In this document: positions 6,104 to 12,623 of the stretch, piece after piece | How positions within the stretch are numbered: the stretch's first letter is position 1 | How the letters are laid out: each line of letters opens with the position of its first letter | Assembly: GCA_025350365.1 (NCBI GenBank) | Contig: JANXXY010000281.1 | Span: 1 to 12,623 of the forward strand | DNA: 12,623 nt | Reading direction: 5' to 3' | Origin: Bacteroidales bacterium | GTDB taxonomy: Bacteria > Bacteroidota > Bacteroidia > Bacteroidales > JAAUTT01 | Position numbers and translations under genes: made by a program | Notes under the pieces: generated by a model | What the model saw: the letters and a program-made list of their open reading frames with translations, nothing else | Database searches by the model: none | What the model was told of the DNA's origin: nothing

Positions 6104-6160
6104 ATTCCTAACTTTCCCATTCCTGACTTGCCATTTCTAACTTCTAATTTCTAACTTCTA
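6104..6160. repeat. Short tandem repeat, 14-15 bp period
   Basis: There are two identical units ATTTCTAACTTCTA (6133-6146 and 6147-6160). Two diverged units precede them (6104-6118 ATTCCTAACTTTCCC and 6119-6132 ATTCCTGACTTGCC). Each good unit is itself close to two heptamers TTCTAAC. It fills most of the panB-pseudouridine synthase spacer. The array looks simple and slippage-prone; no function is evident. Confidence 0.8.
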
Positions 6161-6168
6161 ACTTCTCT

Positions 6169-6984
6169 TTAATATTGTTCTTTCTCATTTGGAAAATCCT
6201 TCGACTTAACATCTTTAATGTAGTTTTCTACCGATCCTTTAATTTGATCATATAAATTGTTGTAACGGCGAAGGAACCGAGGTGAAAATTCCTGAGTGAT
6301 ACCAAGCATATCGTGCAAAACAAGTACCTGACCATCAACTCCTGAACCTGCGCCAATTCCAATGATGGGAATTTTAACCTCTTTTGCTACTTGTGCCCCA
6401 AGTTTTGCAGGTATCTTTTCGAGCACAATGCCAAAACATCCAATTTCTTCCAGCAAATGGGCATCCTCAACTAACTTTTGAGCTTCTGCTTCGTCTCTTG
6501 CCCTAACAACATAGGTTCCAAATTTATGAATCGATTGAGGAGTGAGTCCCAAATGTCCCATAACCGGGATACCAGCGCTCAGTATTCGTGTTATTGATTC
6601 CTTAATTTCACCGCCTCCTTCGAGTTTTACAGCTCCGGCTCCGGTTTCTTTCATAACACGAATAGCCGAATTTAGTGCTTCGAGCGAGTTTCCCTGGTAA
6701 GTTCCAAAAGGCAAATCCACAACCACCAAAGCGCGATTTACACCTCTTACCACCGATTGTGCGTGGTATATCATTTGGTTGAGTGTAATGGGAAGCGTTG
6801 TTTCGTTTCCCGCCATGACGTTCGAAGCAGAATCTCCAACAAGAATGATATCTATTCCTGCATTATCAAGAATCTGTGCGATGGAAAAATCATAACCTGT
6901 TAACATAGAGATTTTTTCACCCTTCATTTTCATTTCTGCTAATGTATGGGTAGTAACCCTCTTAACATTCTGATTTACTGACAT
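6169..6984 (-). CDS. panB: 3-methyl-2-oxobutanoate hydroxymethyltransferase (ketopantoate hydroxymethyltransferase)
   Basis: This cytosolic enzyme makes the first committed step to pantothenate and CoA, transferring a hydroxymethyl group from 5,10-methylene-tetrahydrofolate to 2-oxoisovalerate. The 271-residue protein has normal length and covers the whole TIM barrel. Key residues are present: metal ligands Asp51 (LVGDSASNV), Asp90 (VVVDLPFG) and Glu121; substrate-contact Lys119 (VKLEGG) and His143 (GHLGLTPQ); and catalytic Glu188 (VLEKIP). GIGAGSGVDGQVLVLHDMLG also matches the family. The start MSVNQNVKRVTTHTL is typical of the phylum. It is transcribed divergently from dnaK. Confidence 0.97.
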   Translation of the reverse strand: MSVNQNVKRVTTHTLAEMKMKGEKISMLTGYDFSIAQILDNAGIDIILVGDSASNVMAGNETTLPITLNQMIYHAQSVVRGVNRALVVVDLPFGTYQGNSLEALNSAIRVMKETGAGAVKLEGGGEIKESITRILSAGIPVMGHLGLTPQSIHKFGTYVVRARDEAEAQKLVEDAHLLEEIGCFGIVLEKIPAKLGAQVAKEVKIPIIGIGAGSGVDGQVLVLHDMLGITQEFSPRFLRRYNNLYDQIKGSVENYIKDVKSKDFPNEKEQY

Positions 6985-7050
6985 TGTGTATCAATTTGAA
7001 GATTAAATAAAATATAACTCCCATCTTTTCGACGATGAAAAAATAGGATG

Positions 7051-7058
7051 CAAAAGTA
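7051..7058 (-). promoter_or_regulatory. Likely -7 element of the panB promoter
   Basis: On the minus strand this reads TACTTTTG, matching TAnnTTTG, about 66 bases upstream of the panB ATG. The expected TTTG at -33 is weak (TTAA/TAAG in that place), so the call rests on the -7 element. Confidence 0.45.
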
Positions 7059-7112
7059 ACCAAATTATTTTGTTGAGTACTTAAAGTGCCCTAAACTATT
7101 TCCCAATCCGTC

Positions 7113-7190
7113 TGACACAATGTCACCCGTAATTCTTTATCATAAAATAACAATGTCATGGCATAGTGTCAATATTTCATTGGATTGACA
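7113..7190 (+). promoter_or_regulatory. Cluster of TGACA/TGTCA half-sites upstream of dnaK
   Basis: A perfect spaced palindrome TGACA-CAA-TGTCA lies at 7113-7125. Further half-sites follow: TGTCA at 7154-7158 and 7167-7171, and TGACA at 7186-7190. The first half-sites of the downstream group are 13 bp apart. The cluster sits 13-90 bp upstream of a sigma-54-like core, the usual place for an enhancer-binding activator. Repeated half-sites are visible; the identity of the binding protein is inferred. Confidence 0.55.
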
Positions 7191-7202
7191 GGTTTTTTGA
7201 AC

Positions 7203-7218
7203 TGGCACAATCATTGAT
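7203..7218 (+). promoter_or_regulatory. Sigma-54-like (-24/-12) promoter of dnaK
   Basis: TGGCAC-AATCA-TTGAT aligns with the sigma-54 consensus TGGCAC-N5-TTGCW. GG at -25/-24 (7204-7205) and TTG at -15 to -13 (7214-7216) are exactly spaced; only the -12 C is replaced by A. It predicts transcription from about 7229, giving a 45-base leader before the dnaK ATG. No sigma-70-like TTTG/TAnnTTTG pair competes closer to the gene. Confidence 0.55.
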
Positions 7219-7273
7219 TATGAAAATAGAAAAGTGAAACAAAAAAATAATACGTAATATAAATAACTATCAC

Positions 7274-9193
7274 ATGGGCAAAATTATAGGAATCGATTTA
7301 GGAACAACCAACTCTTGCGTTGCTGTTATGGAAGGTAACGAGCCGGTTGTTATTGCAAACAATGAAGGAAAACGGACAACACCATCAGTCGTAGCATTTT
7401 TGGATAACGGCGAACGTAAAGTAGGTGATCCGGCTAAAAGACAAGCAATCACTAATCCAAAACATACTATATACTCTATTAAACGTTTCATGGGCGAAAC
7501 TTTTGATAAAGTAACAATGGAAATAAGGCGCGTACCGTATGTGGTTGTCAAAGGAGAAAACAACACTCCCCGCGTGCAGATTGACGATCGCAAATATTCC
7601 CCACAGGAAATATCGGCCATGGTACTTCAAAAAATGAAAAAAACAGCCGAAGATTATCTTGGACAAGAAGTTACAGATGCTGTTATTACAGTTCCTGCCT
7701 ATTTTAGCGATTCTCAGCGTCAGGCAACTAAGGAAGCCGGTGAAATTGCAGGTTTAAATGTACGTCGTATCATTAACGAACCTACTGCAGCGGCTTTGGC
7801 TTATGGGCTCGATAAAAAACATAAGGACATGAAAATCGCCGTGTATGACCTTGGTGGTGGTACATTCGATATTTCAATTCTTGAACTTGGCGATGGTGTG
7901 TTTGAAGTAAAATCAACCAATGGTGACACCCATCTCGGTGGTGACGATTTTGACCAGGTAATTATTGACTGGTTAGCCGAAGATTTCAAAAAGGATGAAG
8001 GCATTGATTTACGTTTCGACGCTATGGCTTTGCAAAGATTGAAAGAAGCTGCCGAAAAAGCAAAAATTGAGCTTTCCAGCACTACAAATACTGAAATTAA
8101 CCTGCCTTATATTATGCCGGTTAATGGTATTCCAAAGCACCTTGTAAAGACTTTAACCCGTGCACAATTCGAAAAACTGGCCGATACTCTTATTCAAAGA
8201 ACTGTTGAACCTTGCAAGTTGGCTATGCGTGACGCAGGTCTTCAGAATTCGGACATCGACGAAGTAATTTTAGTGGGTGGTTCAACCCGTATGCCGGCAA
8301 TTCAGCAGATTGTTGAAAAATTCTTTGGCAAGGCACCATCCAAAGGTGTTAACCCCGATGAAGTTGTTGCAGTTGGCGCTTCCATTCAAGGTGGCGTATT
8401 AACCGGCGAGGTAAAGGATGTGTTATTGCTTGATGTTACTCCGCTTTCCTTGGGTATTGAAACTCTGGGTGGTGTTATGACCAAATTGATTGACGCCAAT
8501 ACCACTATTCCTACCAAGAAGACTGAAACATTTACCACCGCAGCTGACAACCAGCCATCCGTTGAAATTCATATCAATCAGGGTGAACGTCCTATGGCTA
8601 AAGATAATAAAACAATTGGTCGCTTCCATCTCGATGGTCTTCCACCATCTCAACGCGGTATACCGCAAATCGAAGTTGTTTTCGACATTGACGCAAATGG
8701 TATTTTGCACGTGTCAGCAAAAGATAAGGGAACAGGTAAATCGCAAAGTATTCGTATCGAAGCTTCATCAGGTTTAACTGATGCCGAAATAGATAAAATG
8801 AAGAAAGAGGCAGCAGAAAATGCCGAATCAGACCGTATTGCAAAGGATCGTATCGACAAACTGAATCATGCAGATAGTTTGATTTTTCAGACTGAAAAAC
8901 AGATACACGAATTTGGTGATAAACTTCCTGCCGACAAAAAAGGTCCCATTGAGGAAGCATTAAACAAATTGAAAGAAGCTCATAAAAATCAGGATATGGA
9001 TAATATCGATAAATATACCACCGAATTGAATGATGTCTTCCATAAGGCTTCGGAAGAGATGTACAAGTCTACTCAGGAACAGGGTGCTCCCGGATCGGAT
9101 AATGCTTCTGCTCAGGGTGGAAGTACAGCCGGAGCTGGTAATGCAAAAAAAGATGAAGAAGTTACCGATGTTGACTTCGAAGAAGTAAAATAA
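7274..9193 (+). CDS. dnaK: Molecular chaperone DnaK (Hsp70)
   Basis: DnaK is the ATP-dependent cytosolic chaperone that binds exposed hydrophobic peptides and works with DnaJ and GrpE. The 639-residue protein is full length. The N-terminal ATPase domain shows IGIDLGTTNSCVAV (about 4-17), INEPTAAALAYG, YDLGGGTFDIS and LVGGSTRMPAIQ. The linker and substrate-binding domain follow (DVLLLDVTPLSLGIETLGG, about 382-400), then the helical lid and a Gly/Ala/Ser-rich tail ending DVDFEEVK. No dnaJ or grpE lies next to it in this window. It has its own promoter region and terminator, so it is probably monocistronic. Heat-shock control through the upstream sigma-54-like element is inferred. Confidence 0.99.
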   Translation: MGKIIGIDLGTTNSCVAVMEGNEPVVIANNEGKRTTPSVVAFLDNGERKVGDPAKRQAITNPKHTIYSIKRFMGETFDKVTMEIRRVPYVVVKGENNTPRVQIDDRKYSPQEISAMVLQKMKKTAEDYLGQEVTDAVITVPAYFSDSQRQATKEAGEIAGLNVRRIINEPTAAALAYGLDKKHKDMKIAVYDLGGGTFDISILELGDGVFEVKSTNGDTHLGGDDFDQVIIDWLAEDFKKDEGIDLRFDAMALQRLKEAAEKAKIELSSTTNTEINLPYIMPVNGIPKHLVKTLTRAQFEKLADTLIQRTVEPCKLAMRDAGLQNSDIDEVILVGGSTRMPAIQQIVEKFFGKAPSKGVNPDEVVAVGASIQGGVLTGEVKDVLLLDVTPLSLGIETLGGVMTKLIDANTTIPTKKTETFTTAADNQPSVEIHINQGERPMAKDNKTIGRFHLDGLPPSQRGIPQIEVVFDIDANGILHVSAKDKGTGKSQSIRIEASSGLTDAEIDKMKKEAAENAESDRIAKDRIDKLNHADSLIFQTEKQIHEFGDKLPADKKGPIEEALNKLKEAHKNQDMDNIDKYTTELNDVFHKASEEMYKSTQEQGAPGSDNASAQGGSTAGAGNAKKDEEVTDVDFEEVK

Positions 9194-9212
9194 TTCTTTT
9201 TGACATATTTTA

Positions 9213-9250
9213 GAGGAGTCCGATCATTCATATGGCCGGACTCTTTTTTT
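9213..9250 (+). terminator. Rho-independent terminator of dnaK
   Basis: GAGTCCG (9216-9222) pairs with CGGACTC (9237-9243) across a 14-base loop. Seven T residues follow (9244-9250), which can also pair with the AGAG on the 5' side. It lies 20 bases after the dnaK stop. Confidence 0.9.
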
Positions 9251-9254
9251 GTAT

Positions 9255-9262
9255 TAAATTTG
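9255..9262 (+). promoter_or_regulatory. Likely -7 element for the downstream three-gene operon
   Basis: TAAATTTG matches TAnnTTTG. TATG at 9231-9234, 20 bases upstream, is a 3-of-4 match to the -33 TTTG. It sits directly after the dnaK terminator and 26 bases before the chosen ATG at 9289, a sensible leader length. Confidence 0.5.
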
Positions 9263-9288
9263 TAAGAACAATAATCATAAATTACTCT

Positions 9289-10104
9289 ATGCGACATTTT
9301 CTTACCATCATTTGTGTTTTTTTATCATGTAGTGGGAATGCACAATTTTTAGCGGCGAATGGAGATACCATTTTTAATAAGACAGACAAACAAGGAAAAA
9401 AACAGGGTTATTGGAAAGTAAAATACGACGATGGAGTGATTAAATACACGGCCTTTTTTAATGATGATAAACCAATCGGATTGATGAGACGATATTTCGA
9501 AGATAACTCTCTGAAAGCCGAGATGTATTTCAATAATGATGGGATCAGATCAAAGGCAAAAATTTTTTATCAGGCCGGACCATTGGCTGCCGAAGGGAAC
9601 TACATAAATTCACTAAAGGACAGTACCTGGAATTATTACAGCTATTATACAAAAACGTTGTCCAATCGGGAAACTTACCTGAACGGCAAAAAACACGGGC
9701 GTTCTACCAGTTATTTCTCCACTGGTAAAATATCAGAGGAATTGGATTGGAAAAACGGAGTTCGGGAAGGAATTTGGAAGCTGTATTTTGAAAATGGGGC
9801 ATTGAAATTGGCCACTGCGTTTGTAAATGGCAAACGAACAGGTGAGTTTGTATTAAATTATCCTGACAATCGTCCGGAATGGAATGGCTATTATATTAAT
9901 GATAAGCGCGAAGGTAAATGGAGTCACTTCGACGTTAATCAAAAAGATACCACCGTTATCGAATATAAAAATGGTATAGCCATTAATGCTGCTGAATTGG
10001 AAGCAAAAGAACAGAAATTACTCAAAGAGATTGAAAAAGCAAAGGGCAAAATTCCGGAACCTGATGAAACTAATTTTATGCCGGAAAAGAAAGAATCGAA
10101 GTAA
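9289..10104 (+). CDS. Secreted MORN/YwqK-type repeat protein
   Basis: This 271-residue protein starts with a signal peptide (MRHFLTIICVFLSCSGNAQ, cleavage likely after the AQ). Tandem MORN-variant repeats of about 20-25 residues then run to about residue 230: GxxxGYWKxxYDDG, YFEDNSLKAEMYFNN, LNGKKHGRSTSYFSTGKISEE, NGVREGIWKLYFENGALK, NDKREGKWSHF. The C-terminal tail is charged (KEQKLLKEIEKAKGK). Databases often label this family 'YwqK antitoxin', but exported, repeat-only members in Bacteroidota have no demonstrated antitoxin role, and no toxin partner is next to it. The ATG at 9289 is preferred over the in-frame ATG at 9232, because the latter lies inside the dnaK terminator and would bury the signal peptide. 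It is followed 28 bases later by the S8 protease. Confidence 0.8.
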   Translation: MRHFLTIICVFLSCSGNAQFLAANGDTIFNKTDKQGKKQGYWKVKYDDGVIKYTAFFNDDKPIGLMRRYFEDNSLKAEMYFNNDGIRSKAKIFYQAGPLAAEGNYINSLKDSTWNYYSYYTKTLSNRETYLNGKKHGRSTSYFSTGKISEELDWKNGVREGIWKLYFENGALKLATAFVNGKRTGEFVLNYPDNRPEWNGYYINDKREGKWSHFDVNQKDTTVIEYKNGIAINAAELEAKEQKLLKEIEKAKGKIPEPDETNFMPEKKESK

Positions 10105-10132
10105 AGAAGTTAAGACGTAATTAAAAATTGGT

Positions 10133-11830
10133 TTGAAAAAAAAATATCTTTCACTATATCCTCTGATAACTAGCATTATACTGCTTTTTACACTTTCATT
10201 GGTAGAAGCTCAGGAAAAGTTAGCCCCTGACATATACCTAATTCGTTTTACCGATAAGTTTCAAAACCGGTTTAAAACTGCACAAGCTGAAAATTTTCTA
10301 TCATTACGGGCTATACAGCGCAGAGTAAAACAAAACATTCCACTTGTTTCAAACGATTTGCCCGTAAGTACGGTTTATGTCGACAGTTTAAAACATATGG
10401 GTTTTAATGTATTGCATGAATCGAAATGGTTGAATGCGGTAAGCGTTAATGTTGTTGATATACAGCAATTTAATAAATTAAAAGATACTAAATTTGTTTT
10501 ACCATATACGTTAAAAAGTGTTTTAAAATCTAACGATTCACCTGGAATTAAGTTTGATTCGGAAACTACACCTGTAAAGTTTAATTCTAAAACGTATTAC
10601 GGTCCATCCTATAATCAAATGGCCATTCATCACGGCGACTACTTGCATAGCCGCGGGTTTCGGGGGCAAGGAATGTTAATTGCTGTAATTGATGCCGGAT
10701 TTAACAATGCTCTAAATATGAGCAGCCTGGACAGTTTATGGCACGAAAAGAGAGTGAAACTGGTTCGCGATCTGATTCTACCGGATGGGAATGTGTTTAT
10801 TCAGCATGAGCATGGCTCAGAGGTACTTTCAGTTTTAGCCGGGTTAAGTCCGGGTCATTTGATGGGTTCTGCACCTAAAGCTGATTATGTGCTTTTTCGC
10901 ACCGAAGATGCCACAGAGGAGAAGGACGGCAATGGCAATACTCGTGAACGTGAATATCCGGTGGAAGAGTTTAATTGGGCTGTGGCGGCTGAATTGGCCG
11001 ATAGTATTGGCGTTGATGTGATAAGCACATCTTTGGGCTATTCATTATTTAATGATCCCAGGCTAAGTCACTCTTATAAAGATATGGATGGGCGAACAAC
11101 CATAATTTCACAAGCTGCAGTGATCGCATCCTCCAAAGGTATGATTATTGTAGTGAGTGCCGGAAACGAAGGAAGTAATTCCTGGAAATATATTACAGCG
11201 CCTGCAGATGCCGATAGTATTTTAACTGTTGGCGCCATCGATGCCAATAATATGATAGCCTCTTTTAGTTCAAGGGGTCCGACATTCGACCATCGGATTA
11301 AACCTGATGTTGTTGCAATAGGAAAAAACACTTCTTTGCAACAACCTGACAATGAATTTGTGCAAGGCAACGGAACATCTTTTTCTGCACCGGTCATTGC
11401 CGGTTTAACTGCTTGTTTGTGGCAATCGTGCCCTGATAAAACTAATATGGAAATTATCAGGGCTGTAAAGCAATATGCTTCGCAATATTTTAATCCTGAT
11501 ACTATTAAGGGATATGGGGTGCCTGATTTTCGTCAATCGTTCTATGCACTTAATCCCGACTTGTTTGAATATAAGGACAAGTTAATCTGTTCACCTAATC
11601 CATTCACCAATACCATTGAACTGCAATTTGAGAAGATTCCTGAAGGGAAAGTCCGGCTTTCGGTATTTGACATTTATGGACGAAAAGTTATTGATAAACA
11701 AATATATGTTAATTCCGAGATTCCTAATATAATTTCAACGAACGATTTGTTTTATCTGGCAAAAGGATTTTATGTGATACAATTACTTTCCGATTCGAAG
11801 AAGTTAAAAACCACGATAATTAAAATCTAA
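10133..11830 (+). CDS. Secreted S8 family serine protease (subtilisin-like) with T9SS sorting domain
   Basis: This is a 565-residue subtilase. Signal peptide: MKKKYLSLYP then a hydrophobic run ending VEAQ (about 1-27). An inhibitor-like prodomain follows (about 30-160). The catalytic domain shows the full triad: Asp187 in IAVIDAGF, His227 in HEHGSE, and Ser416 in GTSFSAP, with oxyanion Asn345 in VSAGNEGS. The C-terminus (about 485-565: SPNPFTNTIEL, VRLSVFDIYGRKV, LAKGFYVIQL, KTTIIKI) is a type A sorting domain for type IX secretion. The enzyme should therefore cross the outer membrane and be surface-anchored or released. The start is TTG (10133), the only one that retains the signal peptide; the next Met is at residue 89. 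It is likely in an operon with the preceding repeat protein and with xseA, 2 bases downstream. Confidence 0.93.
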   Translation: MKKKYLSLYPLITSIILLFTLSLVEAQEKLAPDIYLIRFTDKFQNRFKTAQAENFLSLRAIQRRVKQNIPLVSNDLPVSTVYVDSLKHMGFNVLHESKWLNAVSVNVVDIQQFNKLKDTKFVLPYTLKSVLKSNDSPGIKFDSETTPVKFNSKTYYGPSYNQMAIHHGDYLHSRGFRGQGMLIAVIDAGFNNALNMSSLDSLWHEKRVKLVRDLILPDGNVFIQHEHGSEVLSVLAGLSPGHLMGSAPKADYVLFRTEDATEEKDGNGNTREREYPVEEFNWAVAAELADSIGVDVISTSLGYSLFNDPRLSHSYKDMDGRTTIISQAAVIASSKGMIIVVSAGNEGSNSWKYITAPADADSILTVGAIDANNMIASFSSRGPTFDHRIKPDVVAIGKNTSLQQPDNEFVQGNGTSFSAPVIAGLTACLWQSCPDKTNMEIIRAVKQYASQYFNPDTIKGYGVPDFRQSFYALNPDLFEYKDKLICSPNPFTNTIELQFEKIPEGKVRLSVFDIYGRKVIDKQIYVNSEIPNIISTNDLFYLAKGFYVIQLLSDSKKLKTTIIKI

Positions 11831-11832
11831 TA

Positions 11833-12623
11833 ATGAGCGCAACACCGCAATCAATATCGTTGTTTGAGCTGAATAATCAGGTAAAATCAGGGATACGCGA
11901 ATTATTTCCCGGGAATTACTGGATTGTTGGCGAGATAAGTGAAATGAATACCAATCAGAGTGGGCATTGTTATATGGAACTGATTGAGAAAAAGGCGGAT
12001 TCTGAACAAATTCTCGCTCGCGCAAAAGCTACCATCTGGGCTTTTACATTCCGGATGTTAAGGCCATATTTTGAATCGGTTACCGGTCAGCGACTTTCTA
12101 CCGGAATTAAAATTTTGGTGCAGGTAAGTATTGAATTTCATGAGGCGTACGGGTATAGCCTTAATATTAAAGATATTGAGCCAAACTTCACACTCGGAGA
12201 TTTAACCCGTAAACGGCAGGAAATAATCAAACAATTGCAGGATGAAGGTGTCTTTCATCTGAATAAGGAATTGGAATTAGCTATGGTTCCGCAGCGTATA
12301 GCCGTAATTTCTTCGGAAACAGCTGCGGGATATGGCGATTTTATTGATCAGCTTACTCAAAATCGAAAGGGCTATTTCTTTCACATTAAACTTTTTAATG
12401 CTTTTATGCAAGGCAATGAAGCTGAACAATCCATCATTGAAGCCCTGGAACGAATTTTTCAATCAGCCGACTCATTTGATTTGGTCGTAATTATTCGTGG
12501 TGGTGGCTCTCAGATTGATTTGAACTGTTTTAACTCCTATTGGCTTTGTTATCACATTACCCAATTTCCATTGCCTGTTATAACCGGCATTGGACATGAA
12601 CGTGATGAAACTATTGCCGATTT
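11833..12623 (+). CDS. xseA: Exodeoxyribonuclease VII large subunit (3' end beyond window)
   Basis: The window contains 263 codons plus two bases of a gene that continues past the edge. The N-terminus has the OB-fold nucleic-acid-binding domain (ISLFELNNQVKSGIRELFPGNYWIVGEISE, about 8-37) ending in DIEPNFTLGDL. The catalytic-domain start follows: RIAVISSETAAGYGDFIDQL, then RGGGSQIDLNCFNSYWL and GIGHERDETIAD at the cut, all signature XseA blocks. Exonuclease VII degrades single-stranded DNA with the small subunit XseB, whose gene may lie just downstream. The ATG is 2 bases after the protease TAA, so expression is probably coupled. Confidence 0.95.
   Translation, partial: MSATPQSISLFELNNQVKSGIRELFPGNYWIVGEISEMNTNQSGHCYMELIEKKADSEQILARAKATIWAFTFRMLRPYFESVTGQRLSTGIKILVQVSIEFHEAYGYSLNIKDIEPNFTLGDLTRKRQEIIKQLQDEGVFHLNKELELAMVPQRIAVISSETAAGYGDFIDQLTQNRKGYFFHIKLFNAFMQGNEAEQSIIEALERIFQSADSFDLVVIIRGGGSQIDLNCFNSYWLCYHITQFPLPVITGIGHERDETIAD

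Noticed and set aside
8423..8960. Long antisense and alternate-frame open stretches inside dnaK
   Set aside because: They are shadows of a strongly biased coding sequence and carry no recognisable domains or starts.
9232..9288. Upstream in-frame ATG of the YwqK-type gene
   Set aside because: It falls in the 3' arm of the dnaK terminator and adds 19 residues before an otherwise clean signal peptide; the promoter-like TAAATTTG lies downstream of it.
1..12623. CRISPR array, tRNA or rRNA genes
   Set aside because: No regularly spaced repeats of CRISPR size, no tRNA cloverleaf with conserved arms and no rRNA-like sequence were recognised.

Overview
The window looks like a chromosomal segment of a Bacteroidota (Bacteroidetes) bacterium. 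Three things point there. Promoter-like sites fit the phylum's TTTG / TAnnTTTG consensus, best before the ArsR gene (4350-4381). A secreted subtilase carries a type IX secretion C-terminal sorting domain. The PanB and DnaK sequences have the style of that phylum. The DNA is AT-rich and clear Shine-Dalgarno sites are mostly absent.

The window has two halves. The left part (1 to about 5335) reads as an accessory, mosaic region. It holds a secreted HExxH metalloprotease-like gene broken by an in-frame TAG, an ECF sigma factor with a four-helix membrane partner, a HepT/MntA-type (HEPN/nucleotidyltransferase) toxin-antitoxin pair, and an ArsR regulator translationally coupled to an AHSA1-type SRPBCC protein. 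That pair is followed by a stub of a VOC/PhnB-like gene cut after about 12 codons. These modules are separated by copies of a long non-coding repeat (full unit 3046-3310; 3' part at 1-146; 5' part at 4091-4228). The toxin-antitoxin module is framed by a 15-bp imperfect inverted repeat lying exactly at the repeat edge, an architecture that recalls integron-like gene cassettes. No integrase or transposase is visible.

The right part (5372-12623) is ordinary housekeeping DNA. On the minus strand are panB (pantothenate synthesis) and an RluA-family pseudouridine synthase. On the plus strand are dnaK with a strong terminator, then a likely operon of a secreted MORN/YwqK-repeat protein, a secreted S8 protease with a T9SS tail, and xseA (exonuclease VII large subunit), which runs off the window. 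The panB-dnaK intergenic region carries a near-consensus sigma-54 -24/-12 element preceded by several TGTCA/TGACA half-sites. This suggests dnaK is driven by RpoN and an upstream-bound activator.

The points most worth checking are the repeat-delimited cassette layout, the sigma-54-like dnaK control region, the single-codon break in the metalloprotease gene, the truncated VOC gene marking the island edge, and a highly structured stretch at 1481-1575.
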